Origin: a virus
Reading direction: 5' to 3' (one strand)
Length of the DNA stretch: 64,000 nt
Virus record (IMG/VR): IMGVR_UViG_3300031369_000002
Location: 24,666 to 88,665 of that record
The position numbers and the translations under genes are program-made. The notes beneath the pieces were generated by a model. It saw nothing but the letters and a program-made list of their open reading frames with translations, was not told the origin of the DNA and did not search any database. Of this stretch, positions 29,854-38,670 are shown one piece after another; position 1 is the first letter of the stretch; each line of letters starts with the position of its first letter.

Positions 29854-30954
29854 CTAATCAAAATCAATTTGTAATTGATTTATAATAGCTAAATTATTAT
29901 CATGCTCAAATAATAAAGGAGCTTTTCTAGTTTTCTTATCATCCCCTAATAAAATCTCTAAGTTAGGATTGTCTATACAAGAAATAGCCCCTAATATATG
30001 CTCATGATTAACTCCTATAGTTCGATCAGCATATGACCAGGACACATCTATTACCTCAGTAGCCATATTACCGTATCTATCCTTAGCCCGCAAAATTAAA
30101 CTATTCTTTTTTAAAGCCAATAAAACTCCTTTTGTATTTTCATCCGCAGTAATCCGCACTCTCCTAATACCCGCTCGCAAAGCTGCCTTATCCACAGATA
30201 ATTTATATTTATTCTTCCTTGCGGGTTCAACTAATAAAGCTTCGACATCAGGATAATCCACATTATTCTTAGTTATTAAAAAGCAATCAATACCTGAGAA
30301 TACTAATATATGGTCCTCAGTCTCCCCAATACCGATATTTTCTGTCTCAGTATTTTTAAGCATTTTTATTAAATCTTCTACAGCTCCAACAGGAAACTGC
30401 AAAGATATATCCTTCAAAGCTTCTAATTTAACCTGTCTAAATATAGCTCCATCAGAAGCCATCACCGACCCTTTAACTACATTAATCATCTGCAAAGCAG
30501 GTCTAACAGATTCCTTAGCAGCAGCCCCTTTTACTTTTAATAAAGCACTTATTAAAGCCAATCTAGGTACATCTATTTTAGTACAAGATTCAATCTTAGG
30601 AATCTCAGGATAATCATCAGGATTCATTAAATGTATAGACCACTCAGCCCCAGCACACTTAATTAAGGCTTTATCATCAGCCACAGAGATTAAAACTATA
30701 TCATCCTCACAACCATTAATAATCTCTTTTAAGGTTTTACCAGGAAATATGGCCTTACCTGAGGACTCTATTTCAATTAAATCACTAGAAGCCCTGATAG
30801 AAAGTTCTAAATCAGTAGCTATTATTTCAATGTCTTTATCTACTTTTATATGAAAGTTTTTAAGTATTGGCATAAAATCGCCTTTTGACAATAATACTGC
30901 AGAGGCCTTATTTAATAAAGCCTCTAATACAAATTTTTTAATCCTAAATTTCAT
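29854..30954 (-). CDS. dnaN: DNA polymerase sliding clamp (beta)
   Basis: 366 aa, normal DnaN length, with the three-domain pattern (LNKASAVLLSKGDFMPILKNFHI, GKTLKEII, DDYPEIPK, then LISALLKVKGAAAKESVRPALQMI and repeated clamp folds). It tethers the phage polymerase to DNA. GGAGG upstream, four-base overlap with the 30951 gene. Confidence 0.85.
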   Translation of the reverse strand: MKFRIKKFVLEALLNKASAVLLSKGDFMPILKNFHIKVDKDIEIIATDLELSIRASSDLIEIESSGKAIFPGKTLKEIINGCEDDIVLISVADDKALIKCAGAEWSIHLMNPDDYPEIPKIESCTKIDVPRLALISALLKVKGAAAKESVRPALQMINVVKGSVMASDGAIFRQVKLEALKDISLQFPVGAVEDLIKMLKNTETENIGIGETEDHILVFSGIDCFLITKNNVDYPDVEALLVEPARKNKYKLSVDKAALRAGIRRVRITADENTKGVLLALKKNSLILRAKDRYGNMATEVIDVSWSYADRTIGVNHEHILGAISCIDNPNLEILLGDDKKTRKAPLLFEHDNNLAIINQLQIDFD

Positions 30955-31202
30955 AGTAATCCTCCTGCTTTTAATTTAGCTTCTATATCATTTAATTCTT
31001 TTTCTATCTCTGCCTCTAAAATTTCTTTTTTCTTAACTAGATCATCATAATCCTTAATTCCAAATTTCTCTTTAGCACCAGTTAACAACTCATTATAAGA
31101 ATTACTATTAATTTCTAATTCTCTCTCAGCTACAGCCAATTTTCTCTTACCATCTTCAACAGCAATTTTACACTTTTCATATCTTTTAGTTAAATCTGTC
31201 AT
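30951..31202 (-). CDS. Coiled-coil small protein in recombination operon
   Basis: 83 aa from ATG 31202 (GAGGAG ten nt upstream). A continuous coiled coil (KRYEKCKIAVEDGKRKLAVAERELE, then LVKKKEILEAEIEKELNDIEAKL). It lies between the two SbcC halves and could supply or mimic part of the missing descending coil; that is inference. Confidence 0.6.
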   Translation of the reverse strand: MTDLTKRYEKCKIAVEDGKRKLAVAERELEINSNSYNELLTGAKEKFGIKDYDDLVKKKEILEAEIEKELNDIEAKLKAGGLL

Positions 31203-31228
31203 ATCTAAACAACTCCTCATTAAATTTT

Positions 31229-31396
31229 TTAAACTACTTTAGTTTTGCACTGAGGACAATACCACTCGCCCTTTATTTTTTCATAGCATTTATTATGAAC
31301 ATCAGCCCCACAACCTTGACATGTAGAATAAATATAACCCTCAACAGGCTCATTACATATATCACAAATGACATAACCATTTAAATCTTTGCTCAT
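31229..31396 (-). CDS. PHD-finger-like zinc microprotein
   Basis: 55 aa. CDIC - 9 - CQGCGADVHNKC - 8 - CPQC: the C4-H-C3 spacing of a PHD-type treble clef, with the typical aromatic before the last pair (WYCPQC). Paralogue of the 17113 product. Lies inside the recombination operon, overlapping the nuclease gene stop by four bases. Confidence 0.65.
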   Translation of the reverse strand: MSKDLNGYVICDICNEPVEGYIYSTCQGCGADVHNKCYEKIKGEWYCPQCKTKVV

Positions 31397-32268
31397 AATT
31401 TAATTCTCCCATCTTCCATAGGTCTATCAATAGGCTTTTCCGCTTCTTTAGCAGCAGGACAAAAAGCCTTTACGGGGCATTGATAGCAATTAGTTTTATC
31501 ATAATTCAAAAGCCATTTACCAGTATGAAGAGAACTACCTATCACCCCTATAGCTTTTTTAACTCTCTCATATAACTTTTTAAAATCCTCACTTTCAAAA
31601 GACAAAGTAACTACCTTATCTTTTCTTAAAGGTACGATAAAACCACATTTAGTCACTTTCCACCCTGCCAAAGTACCCATCATGGTATAATAACAGATTT
31701 GATCCTCATCCATAAATCTGGCTGAACTGGTAACTTTAAGATCATAAACTACTTTATCATCCTCATCGTACAAATCTAAAACACCAGTTAAGAAAACATT
31801 TTTATAAGCTTTTAATTTTATTTTCCATTTAGTTTCATTTCTTAAAGCCTTCTCAGTAAAACCAAAATCAATAAAAACATCCTCTATAGCCTGAGCATTA
31901 ACTACAGACTTCTCTCGCATATTATTAATATCCTGAGCATTTAAAGGAATAACATTATGCTTTTTTAAATACAAATCAAATAGCTTTGTAGCTATAGACT
32001 GCATATAGCCTATAATTAAGTTACCATCTTCATCTCTACCATTAGCAAGCCATTCCTCAAGACAAGAATGGCCTACAGAACCTAAACAAAAATTCCTCTC
32101 ATTAAAATCCTTAGGCTTCCAATACATTATATTTTGCATAAAATATCTACCTGGACAATACTCCAAAGACTTAAAAGAACTATAAGACAACTTTAAAGGT
32201 CTATTATTAAAATAATTTATCTTATAATTATAATCTTTAGAATCTAAATTTTTTACCTCTAAATACAC
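31393..32268 (-). CDS. PD-(D/E)XK exonuclease with Fe-S cluster (RecB/AddB/Cas4-like)
   Basis: 291 aa from GTG 32268. N-terminal SYSSFKSLEYCPGRYF with C38; GVLDLYDEDDKVVYDLKVTSS gives the D...D-x-K nuclease motif; C-terminal C261, C264, C270 (CYQCPVKAFC) complete a 4Fe-4S cluster with C38. This is the AddB/Cas4-type nuclease domain without a helicase. Adjacent to SbcD and RecA, it likely resects DNA ends for recombination-dependent replication. Confidence 0.8.
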   Translation of the reverse strand: MYLEVKNLDSKDYNYKINYFNNRPLKLSYSSFKSLEYCPGRYFMQNIMYWKPKDFNERNFCLGSVGHSCLEEWLANGRDEDGNLIIGYMQSIATKLFDLYLKKHNVIPLNAQDINNMREKSVVNAQAIEDVFIDFGFTEKALRNETKWKIKLKAYKNVFLTGVLDLYDEDDKVVYDLKVTSSARFMDEDQICYYTMMGTLAGWKVTKCGFIVPLRKDKVVTLSFESEDFKKLYERVKKAIGVIGSSLHTGKWLLNYDKTNCYQCPVKAFCPAAKEAEKPIDRPMEDGRIKL

Positions 32269-32272
32269 CAAA

Positions 32273-33337
32273 TCACCCCTTTACCTTTTCTAATATTTCT
32301 ACAGCTTTTTCCTTTACTGCATGATAAAATTCTAGAGCCTGATCCTCAGACGCAGGATCAATCTCAGGATTATAAGCCTCAAATAATATTTCCTCTCCTA
32401 TAGCTTTAATAGCCTCCTCAGTAGAAAAAATACCAAAAGAGGTCTCATTAACATTATCTAATAAAGTTTTGATAGACTCATCAATTTTATTATCAGAGCT
32501 TTCCTCTTTAAATACATCCTCTACTACAGGGATTTCCACTTCTTTATAACTTAAACTTATCTTCTTATTTTTATTGGTTACATCAAACAACAAAAATTTA
32601 GGCTTTCTTCCCTTATCATCTATAGAAGTTCTGGAAACACTTCCTACTTGTGCAAAAGTAGTAGTTTTATTATTTAAAGTACTTTCCCATATGCCCTTAT
32701 CATCATGCATATGGGCTATTAAACCTAAATCAAACTCCCCCGCTAAATCATCAGCAGGAATCACCTCATAAGGATAAACTTTCTTATCCTTAACAATAGG
32801 CTGATGTAATAAAGCAATATCATAATACTTTCCAGTAAAAGAATTAATAGCACTTGATTTTTTATACTCTTTAATTTTATTTAAGACTTCATCAGTTTTA
32901 TTATAGGTATCACTTAAAGGCAATACCCTAATTAATAACTCTGTATCCTCATCAACTATCTCAAAATCAGGGTTTATTATATAAGGTTCTTCTAAAAATC
33001 TAACCATAGGATGTTTTAAAATAGTACCTATAGGCCTTTTATTTATAGTTTCTAATCTCCCATAACTAATGTCATGAGAACCCACTATAAATAATATAGG
33101 GCATGGAAATTCATCTAAAACCTTTAAAATTTTATTGACTAAACCATGCGATATTTTAGAAGCTATTTTAGAATGAAATAAATCCCCACCAAAAACAACA
33201 TACTCAGCATTAACCTTAAGGCAAGTCTGAGCTATAAATAACAACTTTTCTATTATTGCATCACTATAAGATTCATCCTTACGAGATGCAGGAGCGACAT
33301 CCGCAAGATGGACATCGCTAAACCAACAAAATATCAT
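32273..33337 (-). CDS. sbcD: SbcD/Mre11-type nuclease
   Basis: 354 aa from ATG 33337 (AAGGGG upstream). Calcineurin-like phosphoesterase motifs: FSDVHLADV (D8, H10), GGDLFHS, VGSHDIS, LLHQP and IAHMHDD. Nuclease partner of the SbcC halves, as gp47 is of gp46 in T4. C-terminal acidic helical tail would contact the coiled coil. Confidence 0.9.
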   Translation of the reverse strand: MIFCWFSDVHLADVAPASRKDESYSDAIIEKLLFIAQTCLKVNAEYVVFGGDLFHSKIASKISHGLVNKILKVLDEFPCPILFIVGSHDISYGRLETINKRPIGTILKHPMVRFLEEPYIINPDFEIVDEDTELLIRVLPLSDTYNKTDEVLNKIKEYKKSSAINSFTGKYYDIALLHQPIVKDKKVYPYEVIPADDLAGEFDLGLIAHMHDDKGIWESTLNNKTTTFAQVGSVSRTSIDDKGRKPKFLLFDVTNKNKKISLSYKEVEIPVVEDVFKEESSDNKIDESIKTLLDNVNETSFGIFSTEEAIKAIGEEILFEAYNPEIDPASEDQALEFYHAVKEKAVEILEKVKG

Positions 33338-33358
33338 TAAGACAACCCCTTTCAAAAT

Positions 33359-33490
33359 TTAACTGAATTCATCCTCTGACTCCCATTTAGTAGCGTTACA
33401 TTTAGAGCATTCAAACTCATACTCTACTTTTCCATTGCTATTGCTAATCCTGGTATTCCCAGTTTCTAACCATAAGTGCGAACATGCCAT
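33359..33490 (-). CDS. Small Cys protein, tandem copy 1
   Basis: 43 aa: MACSHLW and ECSKCNATKW. Very similar in plan to the next protein (MGCSHDW...ECSKCHIVKW), so the pair is a tandem duplication. One zinc site (C, H, C, C). GGAGG upstream. Confidence 0.6.
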   Translation of the reverse strand: MACSHLWLETGNTRISNSNGKVEYEFECSKCNATKWESEDEFS

Positions 33491-33512
33491 TAATCACACC
33501 TCCTTATCTATA

Positions 33513-33635
33513 TTAATCTTCTTCTACCCATTTAACTATATGACACTTAGAGCATTCTACCTCAAACTCATTTTTACCAGTAGACTTATTAACTCTAACC
33601 TCACCAGTCTCTTGCCAATCATGAGAACAACCCAT
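33513..33635 (-). CDS. Small Cys protein, tandem copy 2
   Basis: 40 aa, paralogue of the 33359 product (MGCSHDWQETG...ECSKCHIVKWVEED). C-x-H plus CxxC likely binds zinc. GGAGG upstream. Confidence 0.6.
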   Translation of the reverse strand: MGCSHDWQETGEVRVNKSTGKNEFEVECSKCHIVKWVEED

Positions 33636-33646
33636 AATTAAACCTC

Positions 33647-33778
33647 CTAATATTTCTCTATAACTACTTTCTCCTCATTGCAATTATCACATTTATAAGT
33701 ACAAATATGATCTTCGCCTTTATCCTCTATATCAGTTAAGATCATATCCTTGCCACAGCATACAGGAGTATCCGCCAT
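33647..33778 (-). CDS. Zinc-ribbon microprotein
   Basis: 43 aa: CCGKDM and CTYKCDNC give four to five Cys; acidic middle. Directly downstream of the SbcC N-half gene. Confidence 0.6.
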   Translation of the reverse strand: MADTPVCCGKDMILTDIEDKGEDHICTYKCDNCNEEKVVIEKY

Positions 33779-33781
33779 AAG

Positions 33782-35017
33782 TCACACCTCCTCATTATCT
33801 AATGGCTTATTACATACAGGACACAAAGGATTTTCTTTTATAAAATCCCTTAAGGCTATTTTTCTTTTGTCTAGCTCCACCATAACAACATCTTTCTTAT
33901 CTCTGGACTTACTTAAAAGCTTCTCAGTTCTATCTATTTGTGCAATAGCCCTTTTACTATCAAGATAAGAAGAAATATCAGGCAACTTAATAAGATTAAT
34001 AACATTTAACTTGGCTAAACTATCCTCAGAAACTTTTACTTTTTGAGAAATTACCACCAAATTTTTAATTATCTCAATTAGTTTATTATACCGATCAACC
34101 ATATTAAAAAGCCTGTTAATTTCAATATTTTCTGTATTTCTCCAATGAGCAACTTCATCATAAGTCTTATCCATAAATACTTTTAATTGCTCTAATTTTA
34201 AGGTTATATCACTAAAAACATTTACAGCAAATAATTTATCATTTAATACTTTTAAATTAGTTTCTAACCCCTTTAAAGTTGTTTTAAGATTATGCACAAC
34301 TACAGCATTATTTTTCATTGACTGAGAATAGACAATTAAATTTTTCTCTATCTCAGCCAAAGCCTCTAAAGCCTTAATTTTATTTTGTACTTTTTCTCTA
34401 GAGTCTTTTAAAACCTCTAAAAACTTCCTTTTACTTTCTAACTGTGAATATTGCTCTTTGTCTCCTCTTAATACAATTAAATCTTTTTCTCTAATAAGTT
34501 TCAATTTATTTTTATTTACTTTTTCCTTATTAGCCTCTTTATTAGCAGCTATTAGAAGATTTACATTAGTAATCTCCCCTAATATTTTTGCTACCATAGA
34601 GCCAGAAGCATCACAAAGAAAAGGTAAGTCAAACTGTCTATCAAAATTAACTAAAAACTTACTGCCATCAATAGAAATTTCACTCATCTGCAAAAAATGA
34701 GTTACTTCCTCAGGACAACCCCTGCCAACATTTTTCAAGAGTTCACCATCAACAGCATAATTATTTATATTTTTACCTTTGACCCATTCCACCACATGAC
34801 CATCTAAAGTCATAGAAATATGAGTCTTATTAGACCCAGCAGGTAAATAAGACCAATCTGAACCACACACAGCACTATTAGTGACCATAGACTCCAAAGC
34901 ACGAATTAAGGCACTTTTCCCGCAATTTGATTGTCCAATAATAGCAGTAAATTTACCAGGCTCTATAACAACATCAGATAAAGACTGGTAATTTTTTATA
35001 TCTATTCTTTCCAGCAT
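33782..35017 (-). CDS. sbcC: N-terminal half of a Rad50/SbcC-type ATPase, ending at the zinc hook
   Basis: 411 aa. Walker A GQSNCGKS (28-35) in an SMC-type N-terminal head, then a long coiled coil, and a zinc-hook CPVC (C399, C402) twelve residues before the stop. In ordinary Rad50/SbcC the coil turns back here and continues to a second head half; here the protein simply ends. The second half is encoded about 4 kb downstream at 29179. This is not a one-base frameshift, as six genes lie between. Confidence 0.85.
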   Translation of the reverse strand: MLERIDIKNYQSLSDVVIEPGKFTAIIGQSNCGKSALIRALESMVTNSAVCGSDWSYLPAGSNKTHISMTLDGHVVEWVKGKNINNYAVDGELLKNVGRGCPEEVTHFLQMSEISIDGSKFLVNFDRQFDLPFLCDASGSMVAKILGEITNVNLLIAANKEANKEKVNKNKLKLIREKDLIVLRGDKEQYSQLESKRKFLEVLKDSREKVQNKIKALEALAEIEKNLIVYSQSMKNNAVVVHNLKTTLKGLETNLKVLNDKLFAVNVFSDITLKLEQLKVFMDKTYDEVAHWRNTENIEINRLFNMVDRYNKLIEIIKNLVVISQKVKVSEDSLAKLNVINLIKLPDISSYLDSKRAIAQIDRTEKLLSKSRDKKDVVMVELDKRKIALRDFIKENPLCPVCNKPLDNEEV

Positions 35018-35027
35018 AAGACTCCTC

Positions 35028-35315
35028 CTAATCTTTTTTTATACCATTAAAACTTATAAGCATATCATTAGCCTTTTTATCAATCATAACTCTCACATTA
35101 TTTTTATTAATCTCTTCTAACTCATCCAACCCCTTTAATAAAATCCCTTTATAACTTTTAACGACCTGACATCTTATCAGGTCATTAAAAGCACTATTTT
35201 TTACTACATTTACTTTATTATATAAAGACTTACTACAGACTTTTAAAAGTATAATCTGAATAAGCATCCATAATAAAGTTACTCCTACCACTACACATAA
35301 GATATAGAATTGCAT
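35028..35315 (-). CDS. Membrane-anchored hypothetical protein
   Basis: 95 aa from ATG 35315, overlapping the upstream stop (TAATG). One transmembrane helix at the start (FYILCVVVGVTLLWMLIQIILL), then a helical, basic soluble part. Not recognised. Confidence 0.6.
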   Translation of the reverse strand: MQFYILCVVVGVTLLWMLIQIILLKVCSKSLYNKVNVVKNSAFNDLIRCQVVKSYKGILLKGLDELEEINKNNVRVMIDKKANDMLISFNGIKKD

Positions 35316-36340
35316 TAATCTACATCCAATAAACTCTGGCAAGTAGGGCAAAAAGTAGAATGTTCAGCTACGCCACTAGCTAACATTTGAAGGGATTGCG
35401 TCATATTAGGATTGTCTACAAATTCACCAGAATTAGCTGCAGAGGTTATAGCATTAAAAACATCATACATATTTTTAATTTCCCCCGCATTTATAATCTC
35501 ATCAGTTATGGCCTCTCTTAATTTAGAGGACACACTAAACTCGCTAAATATATTTCTTAATAGAACAGAACCATGATCATTAATAGGAATCTCTTGTAAA
35601 TGCTTAATTCTTTCAAACTCAGAAGTAATCTCCGTCTGAGCTTGCGTAACACTATTTTTTACCCATTCTTCCAAATGTTCGCTATTAGAACGCCTTGACC
35701 ATTTAGATAGAATATTTTGCGATATCATACCGTTAGAACAAACTAAACGATATACATAGCCTGAAATAGTAAAAACCTTTTCTCCAAGAATATGATCTTG
35801 CACAGAAATACCACCTCTAACTACATCACCTACATTCATAGCCTCTTCTTGATTTGAGACTACAGAGTAATACAATCCTCTATCAAAGCTATGATGCACC
35901 TTATCATAAAGCAAATTATCTTTTTCCAAACTAGTAGGAGCCAAAGTATCCTCAATAATTTCAAGGACCTTAACCCTACTATAATAATCAGTTGAGCCTT
36001 TAATAAAAGACACCACATTATCCCCAGCAATTAATAATTTTCCATCATCTGACTTAGTATTAAACCAATGATTAAAATGAGGATTCATTAAATGTAAAGA
36101 TTCATCATTGAATTTTTTTACATAAGTAGCAGGTACACCGCAAATCCTAGAAGCTTTAATAAAAGCCTCCTTAGACAATTTAAATTCATTATTATCCAAA
36201 CGGAATAACATATTATTCGCACTGTCTTTAGTAAACTCTATCTTATTACTACCCATTCTAAAGGGTACTTCTTTAAAGCCATCAGTAGGCTTTAATAATT
36301 TAACCACGTCATCTCTAGAAAAAACTTTATCATTTCTCAT
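35315..36340 (-). CDS. DUF932-like protein
   Basis: 341 aa. YYSVVSNQEEAMNVGDVVRGGISVQDHILG and RLVCSNGMI are characteristic of DUF932 / phage-plasmid-like proteins (TIGR03299 group), often found next to recombination genes. A CPTC near the C-terminus. Read from its own phage promoter at 36368. Biochemical role unknown. Confidence 0.65.
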   Translation of the reverse strand: MRNDKVFSRDDVVKLLKPTDGFKEVPFRMGSNKIEFTKDSANNMLFRLDNNEFKLSKEAFIKASRICGVPATYVKKFNDESLHLMNPHFNHWFNTKSDDGKLLIAGDNVVSFIKGSTDYYSRVKVLEIIEDTLAPTSLEKDNLLYDKVHHSFDRGLYYSVVSNQEEAMNVGDVVRGGISVQDHILGEKVFTISGYVYRLVCSNGMISQNILSKWSRRSNSEHLEEWVKNSVTQAQTEITSEFERIKHLQEIPINDHGSVLLRNIFSEFSVSSKLREAITDEIINAGEIKNMYDVFNAITSAANSGEFVDNPNMTQSLQMLASGVAEHSTFCPTCQSLLDVD

Positions 36341-36367
36341 ATAACAACCTCCATTTTTTTATTAAAT

Positions 36368-36398
36368 ATTATACCTATAAAATCTATAAAGAGACTGT
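36368..36398 (-). promoter_or_regulatory. Phage promoter, ACAGTC-N17-GGTATAAT
   Basis: ACAGTC (36393-36398), 17 nt, GG, TATAAT (36368-36373). The upstream box lies in the last codons of recA. Confidence 0.75.
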
Positions 36399-37586
36399 TT
36401 TATTTTTATTATTTGTCTCTTCTAATAATTCCTCAGGCAACTCTTGAATCGGTCCATCTTCGACTAAAGCGTAACTATCCTCTATTTCCGTTCTAGTCTC
36501 CATATACTTCATATCTTTATCAATGGCATCTTGTAAATCCTTTGATAAAACTTTAAAACCTTTAACCCCAGCCTCTCTAAAATATGTGCATACTTTTTCC
36601 AAGCCTTGAATATTTTTTTCCTCTTTATCATGCCTATATTTAGCAGGCACTTTTAAAAAGGCTCCATTCTTTTTAATCATTTTTCTATCAATAGCCACAA
36701 GTATAATAGACATTACATCATCTACACCTATACCATAGCGAATAATAAACTCACAAGACCTAAAAGGCGGGGCAACTTTATTTTTAATAAGTTCACATTT
36801 AATTTTAGTGGCCACTAATCCATCTTCCCACTCACCTTTTATCGCATTAAATATTTTACCTTTTACTCCACCTATCTTAGTAAATTTTAATCTCATAGTA
36901 GAATAAAATTTTAAAGCAGACCCACCAGGAGTCGTCTCTTTTTTAATTCCCTTTGCCTTTTCAAAAGGAGTCATAGGCAAGCCAATCCTCAATTGATTTA
37001 TAAAAGCAAAAGCTACATTAGTAGTTGAACATATACCCGCCAACTTCTTTAAAGTCTGAGCCATAATCCTAGCACCATGAGCGACACCACCTGCAGTAGG
37101 ATCACCAATCTCCCCTTCCATTTCAGCCTGAGTCTTCATAGCTGCAACGGAATCAGCTATAACCAACCCTATAAACCCAGTTTTCATATAGAACTCAGCT
37201 ATACGAAATCCTTGCTCCATATATGTTGGTTGTACATAAATAAACTTATCATCCGATAAATCTACTCCTTGAGCGATCATATATTTTTTATCAAGAGCAT
37301 GCTCATAATCTAAATACAACACAGCTTTTTTTAAAACCTTTTGACATTGTACAGCACAACTACTCATCACCGTAGTCTTACCCGAACTCTCTAGACCATA
37401 ACATTCTATAATACGGCCTAAAGGTATGCCTCCAATACCAGTTATATAATCTATTAAAAAGCTACCTGTAGAAATATGAGGCATAGGTTTAACTTTGCCC
37501 TCCAAAGATATTATAGTGTCATCACCCTCAATACCTAAAATATGTTTTTTAGCATCGTCCAAAGTTTTTATAACAGTTTTAGCCAT
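36384..37586 (-). CDS. recA: RecA-family recombinase
   Basis: 400 aa from ATG 37586 (GAGGAGG upstream). Walker A GLESSGKT (64-71), Walker B-like LVIADSVAAM, the L1/L2 and QLR segment (AFINQLRIG) and GGSALKFYSTMRL. Closer in layout to phage RecA/UvsX-like than to host RecA; C-terminal 60 residues are acidic. Drives strand exchange in recombination and recombination-dependent replication with SbcCD and SSB. Confidence 0.9.
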   Translation of the reverse strand: MAKTVIKTLDDAKKHILGIEGDDTIISLEGKVKPMPHISTGSFLIDYITGIGGIPLGRIIECYGLESSGKTTVMSSCAVQCQKVLKKAVLYLDYEHALDKKYMIAQGVDLSDDKFIYVQPTYMEQGFRIAEFYMKTGFIGLVIADSVAAMKTQAEMEGEIGDPTAGGVAHGARIMAQTLKKLAGICSTTNVAFAFINQLRIGLPMTPFEKAKGIKKETTPGGSALKFYSTMRLKFTKIGGVKGKIFNAIKGEWEDGLVATKIKCELIKNKVAPPFRSCEFIIRYGIGVDDVMSIILVAIDRKMIKKNGAFLKVPAKYRHDKEEKNIQGLEKVCTYFREAGVKGFKVLSKDLQDAIDKDMKYMETRTEIEDSYALVEDGPIQELPEELLEETNNKNKTVSL

Positions 37587-37740
37587 TACTATCCTCCTCT
37601 TTAACACAATCCTTAATTCCTTGATAATTACATGTGCCTACTTGAGTCAGATCATACTTACTTTTAGGTCCATATCTAAAATAAGTACATCCCGAACATT
37701 TAGCCCAGCACTCTTGTATTTCTCCTAAATCTCTACCCAT
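37579..37740 (-). CDS. Small Cys-rich protein before recA
   Basis: 53 aa from ATG 37740. Four to five Cys (CWAKCSGC...C...C) and FRYGPKSKY. Overlaps recA by eight bases. Not recognised. Confidence 0.6.
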   Translation of the reverse strand: MGRDLGEIQECWAKCSGCTYFRYGPKSKYDLTQVGTCNYQGIKDCVKEEDSNG

Positions 37741-37753
37741 TAATAACAACTCC

Positions 37754-37942
37754 TCATTTATCAAACTCCTTCTTACAATCAGGACAATATTCTGCCCAAT
37801 CGTCAGAATTAATCCCTACTTTTATACTTTTCCAACCGTTATCTTTCTTATAGTCCACAGCTTCCCCAAAAGAATCTACTTCTACTCTCAGACCACAGCC
37901 ATCACACTCTAAAAAGTACTGCCCTCTAATATTATCAATCAT
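37754..37942 (-). CDS. Zinc-ribbon microprotein
   Basis: 62 aa: ECDGCGLRVEVDSFGEAVDYKKDNGW...CPDCKKE. Zinc ribbon with inserted helix, same layout as the 27569 product. Overlaps the RuvC-like gene by eight bases. Confidence 0.65.
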   Translation of the reverse strand: MIDNIRGQYFLECDGCGLRVEVDSFGEAVDYKKDNGWKSIKVGINSDDWAEYCPDCKKEFDK

Positions 37943-38609
37943 TATTTTTCACCTCCAAAAGACTATATAAAACATCATCATTTAACAATAAATCCTTATT
38001 ATCCATTAATCCATTTTTAGTTTTAGGATTAACAAATATCTTTTTCCTAATTGGAGACAATATATCCATAGAAACACCCATTAAGAAAAAACAATAATAA
38101 ACTCCTATTACACCATGTACAAAAGCATCAGTACAATCAGACCTTTCCTTCGCATAATGCCTGGTTGACTCATACTTAAACTCTTTTTTAACCCACTCAA
38201 CAATAAGCCTCTTAGCAGCTCCACCTTTAGGAGCTTTCTTGCCATCAGCAATAAAACTTCTAAACTTAGCAGGATTATTTAAAAGCATACTAAATTTACG
38301 CTCATAATGAAAAGCCCTGATAATACCATTAAACTCTGCTATAGAAAAGGCTACATGACTCATATTGTTAATGTAATCCTCATTAACTATTAAATCTATG
38401 CCATTATATTTCTCATCCATAGCCCAGGTAAACTCAAAAACACCCTCAGCATTCTTATACCTAGATTTAAAATTATTCTCTATAGTAAAAGACTTCTCAG
38501 CTAAAGATTTAAATTTTATATCATTTCCAGTAAATTCACCTCTAACTAAGTTCAAACCTGAACTAATAGAGGCTATATCCTGGCCCACTACATAAACAAA
38601 TTTTTTCAT
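37935..38609 (-). CDS. RuvC-like RNase H-fold nuclease (Holliday junction resolvase)
   Basis: 224 aa from ATG 38609 (GGAGG five nt upstream). D11 in VVGQDIAS, an acidic VNEDYI about residue 76, PAKFRSFIADGKKAPKGG, and a final SDCTDAFVHG give the D-E-D-D set of RuvC-type resolvases. Likely resolves branched replication intermediates. Identification by motif order only. Confidence 0.65.
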   Translation of the reverse strand: MKKFVYVVGQDIASISSGLNLVRGEFTGNDIKFKSLAEKSFTIENNFKSRYKNAEGVFEFTWAMDEKYNGIDLIVNEDYINNMSHVAFSIAEFNGIIRAFHYERKFSMLLNNPAKFRSFIADGKKAPKGGAAKRLIVEWVKKEFKYESTRHYAKERSDCTDAFVHGVIGVYYCFFLMGVSMDILSPIRKKIFVNPKTKNGLMDNKDLLLNDDVLYSLLEVKNND

Positions 38610-38628
38610 TTTATCCTCCAAAAAATTT

Positions 38629-38659
38629 AAAGCCTATATAAATAAACTATATAGGCTTT
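38629..38659 (-). terminator. Intrinsic terminator after the SSB gene
   Basis: Perfect 12-bp stem (38629-38640 with 38648-38659), 7-nt loop, AAATTTTTT on the minus strand. Confidence 0.75.
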
Positions 38660-38670
38660 ATAATATAAAA

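Noticed and set aside
34085-34116. Phage-promoter-like match inside the SbcC N-half gene (ATTATACC then GCCTGT on the plus strand)
   Set aside because: Spacing is 18, not 17, and it lies mid-gene with nothing starting downstream.
29179-35017. SbcC halves as a sequencing frameshift or intron interruption
   Set aside because: Six intact genes, including sbcD and dnaN, lie between the halves, and each half has its own start signal.
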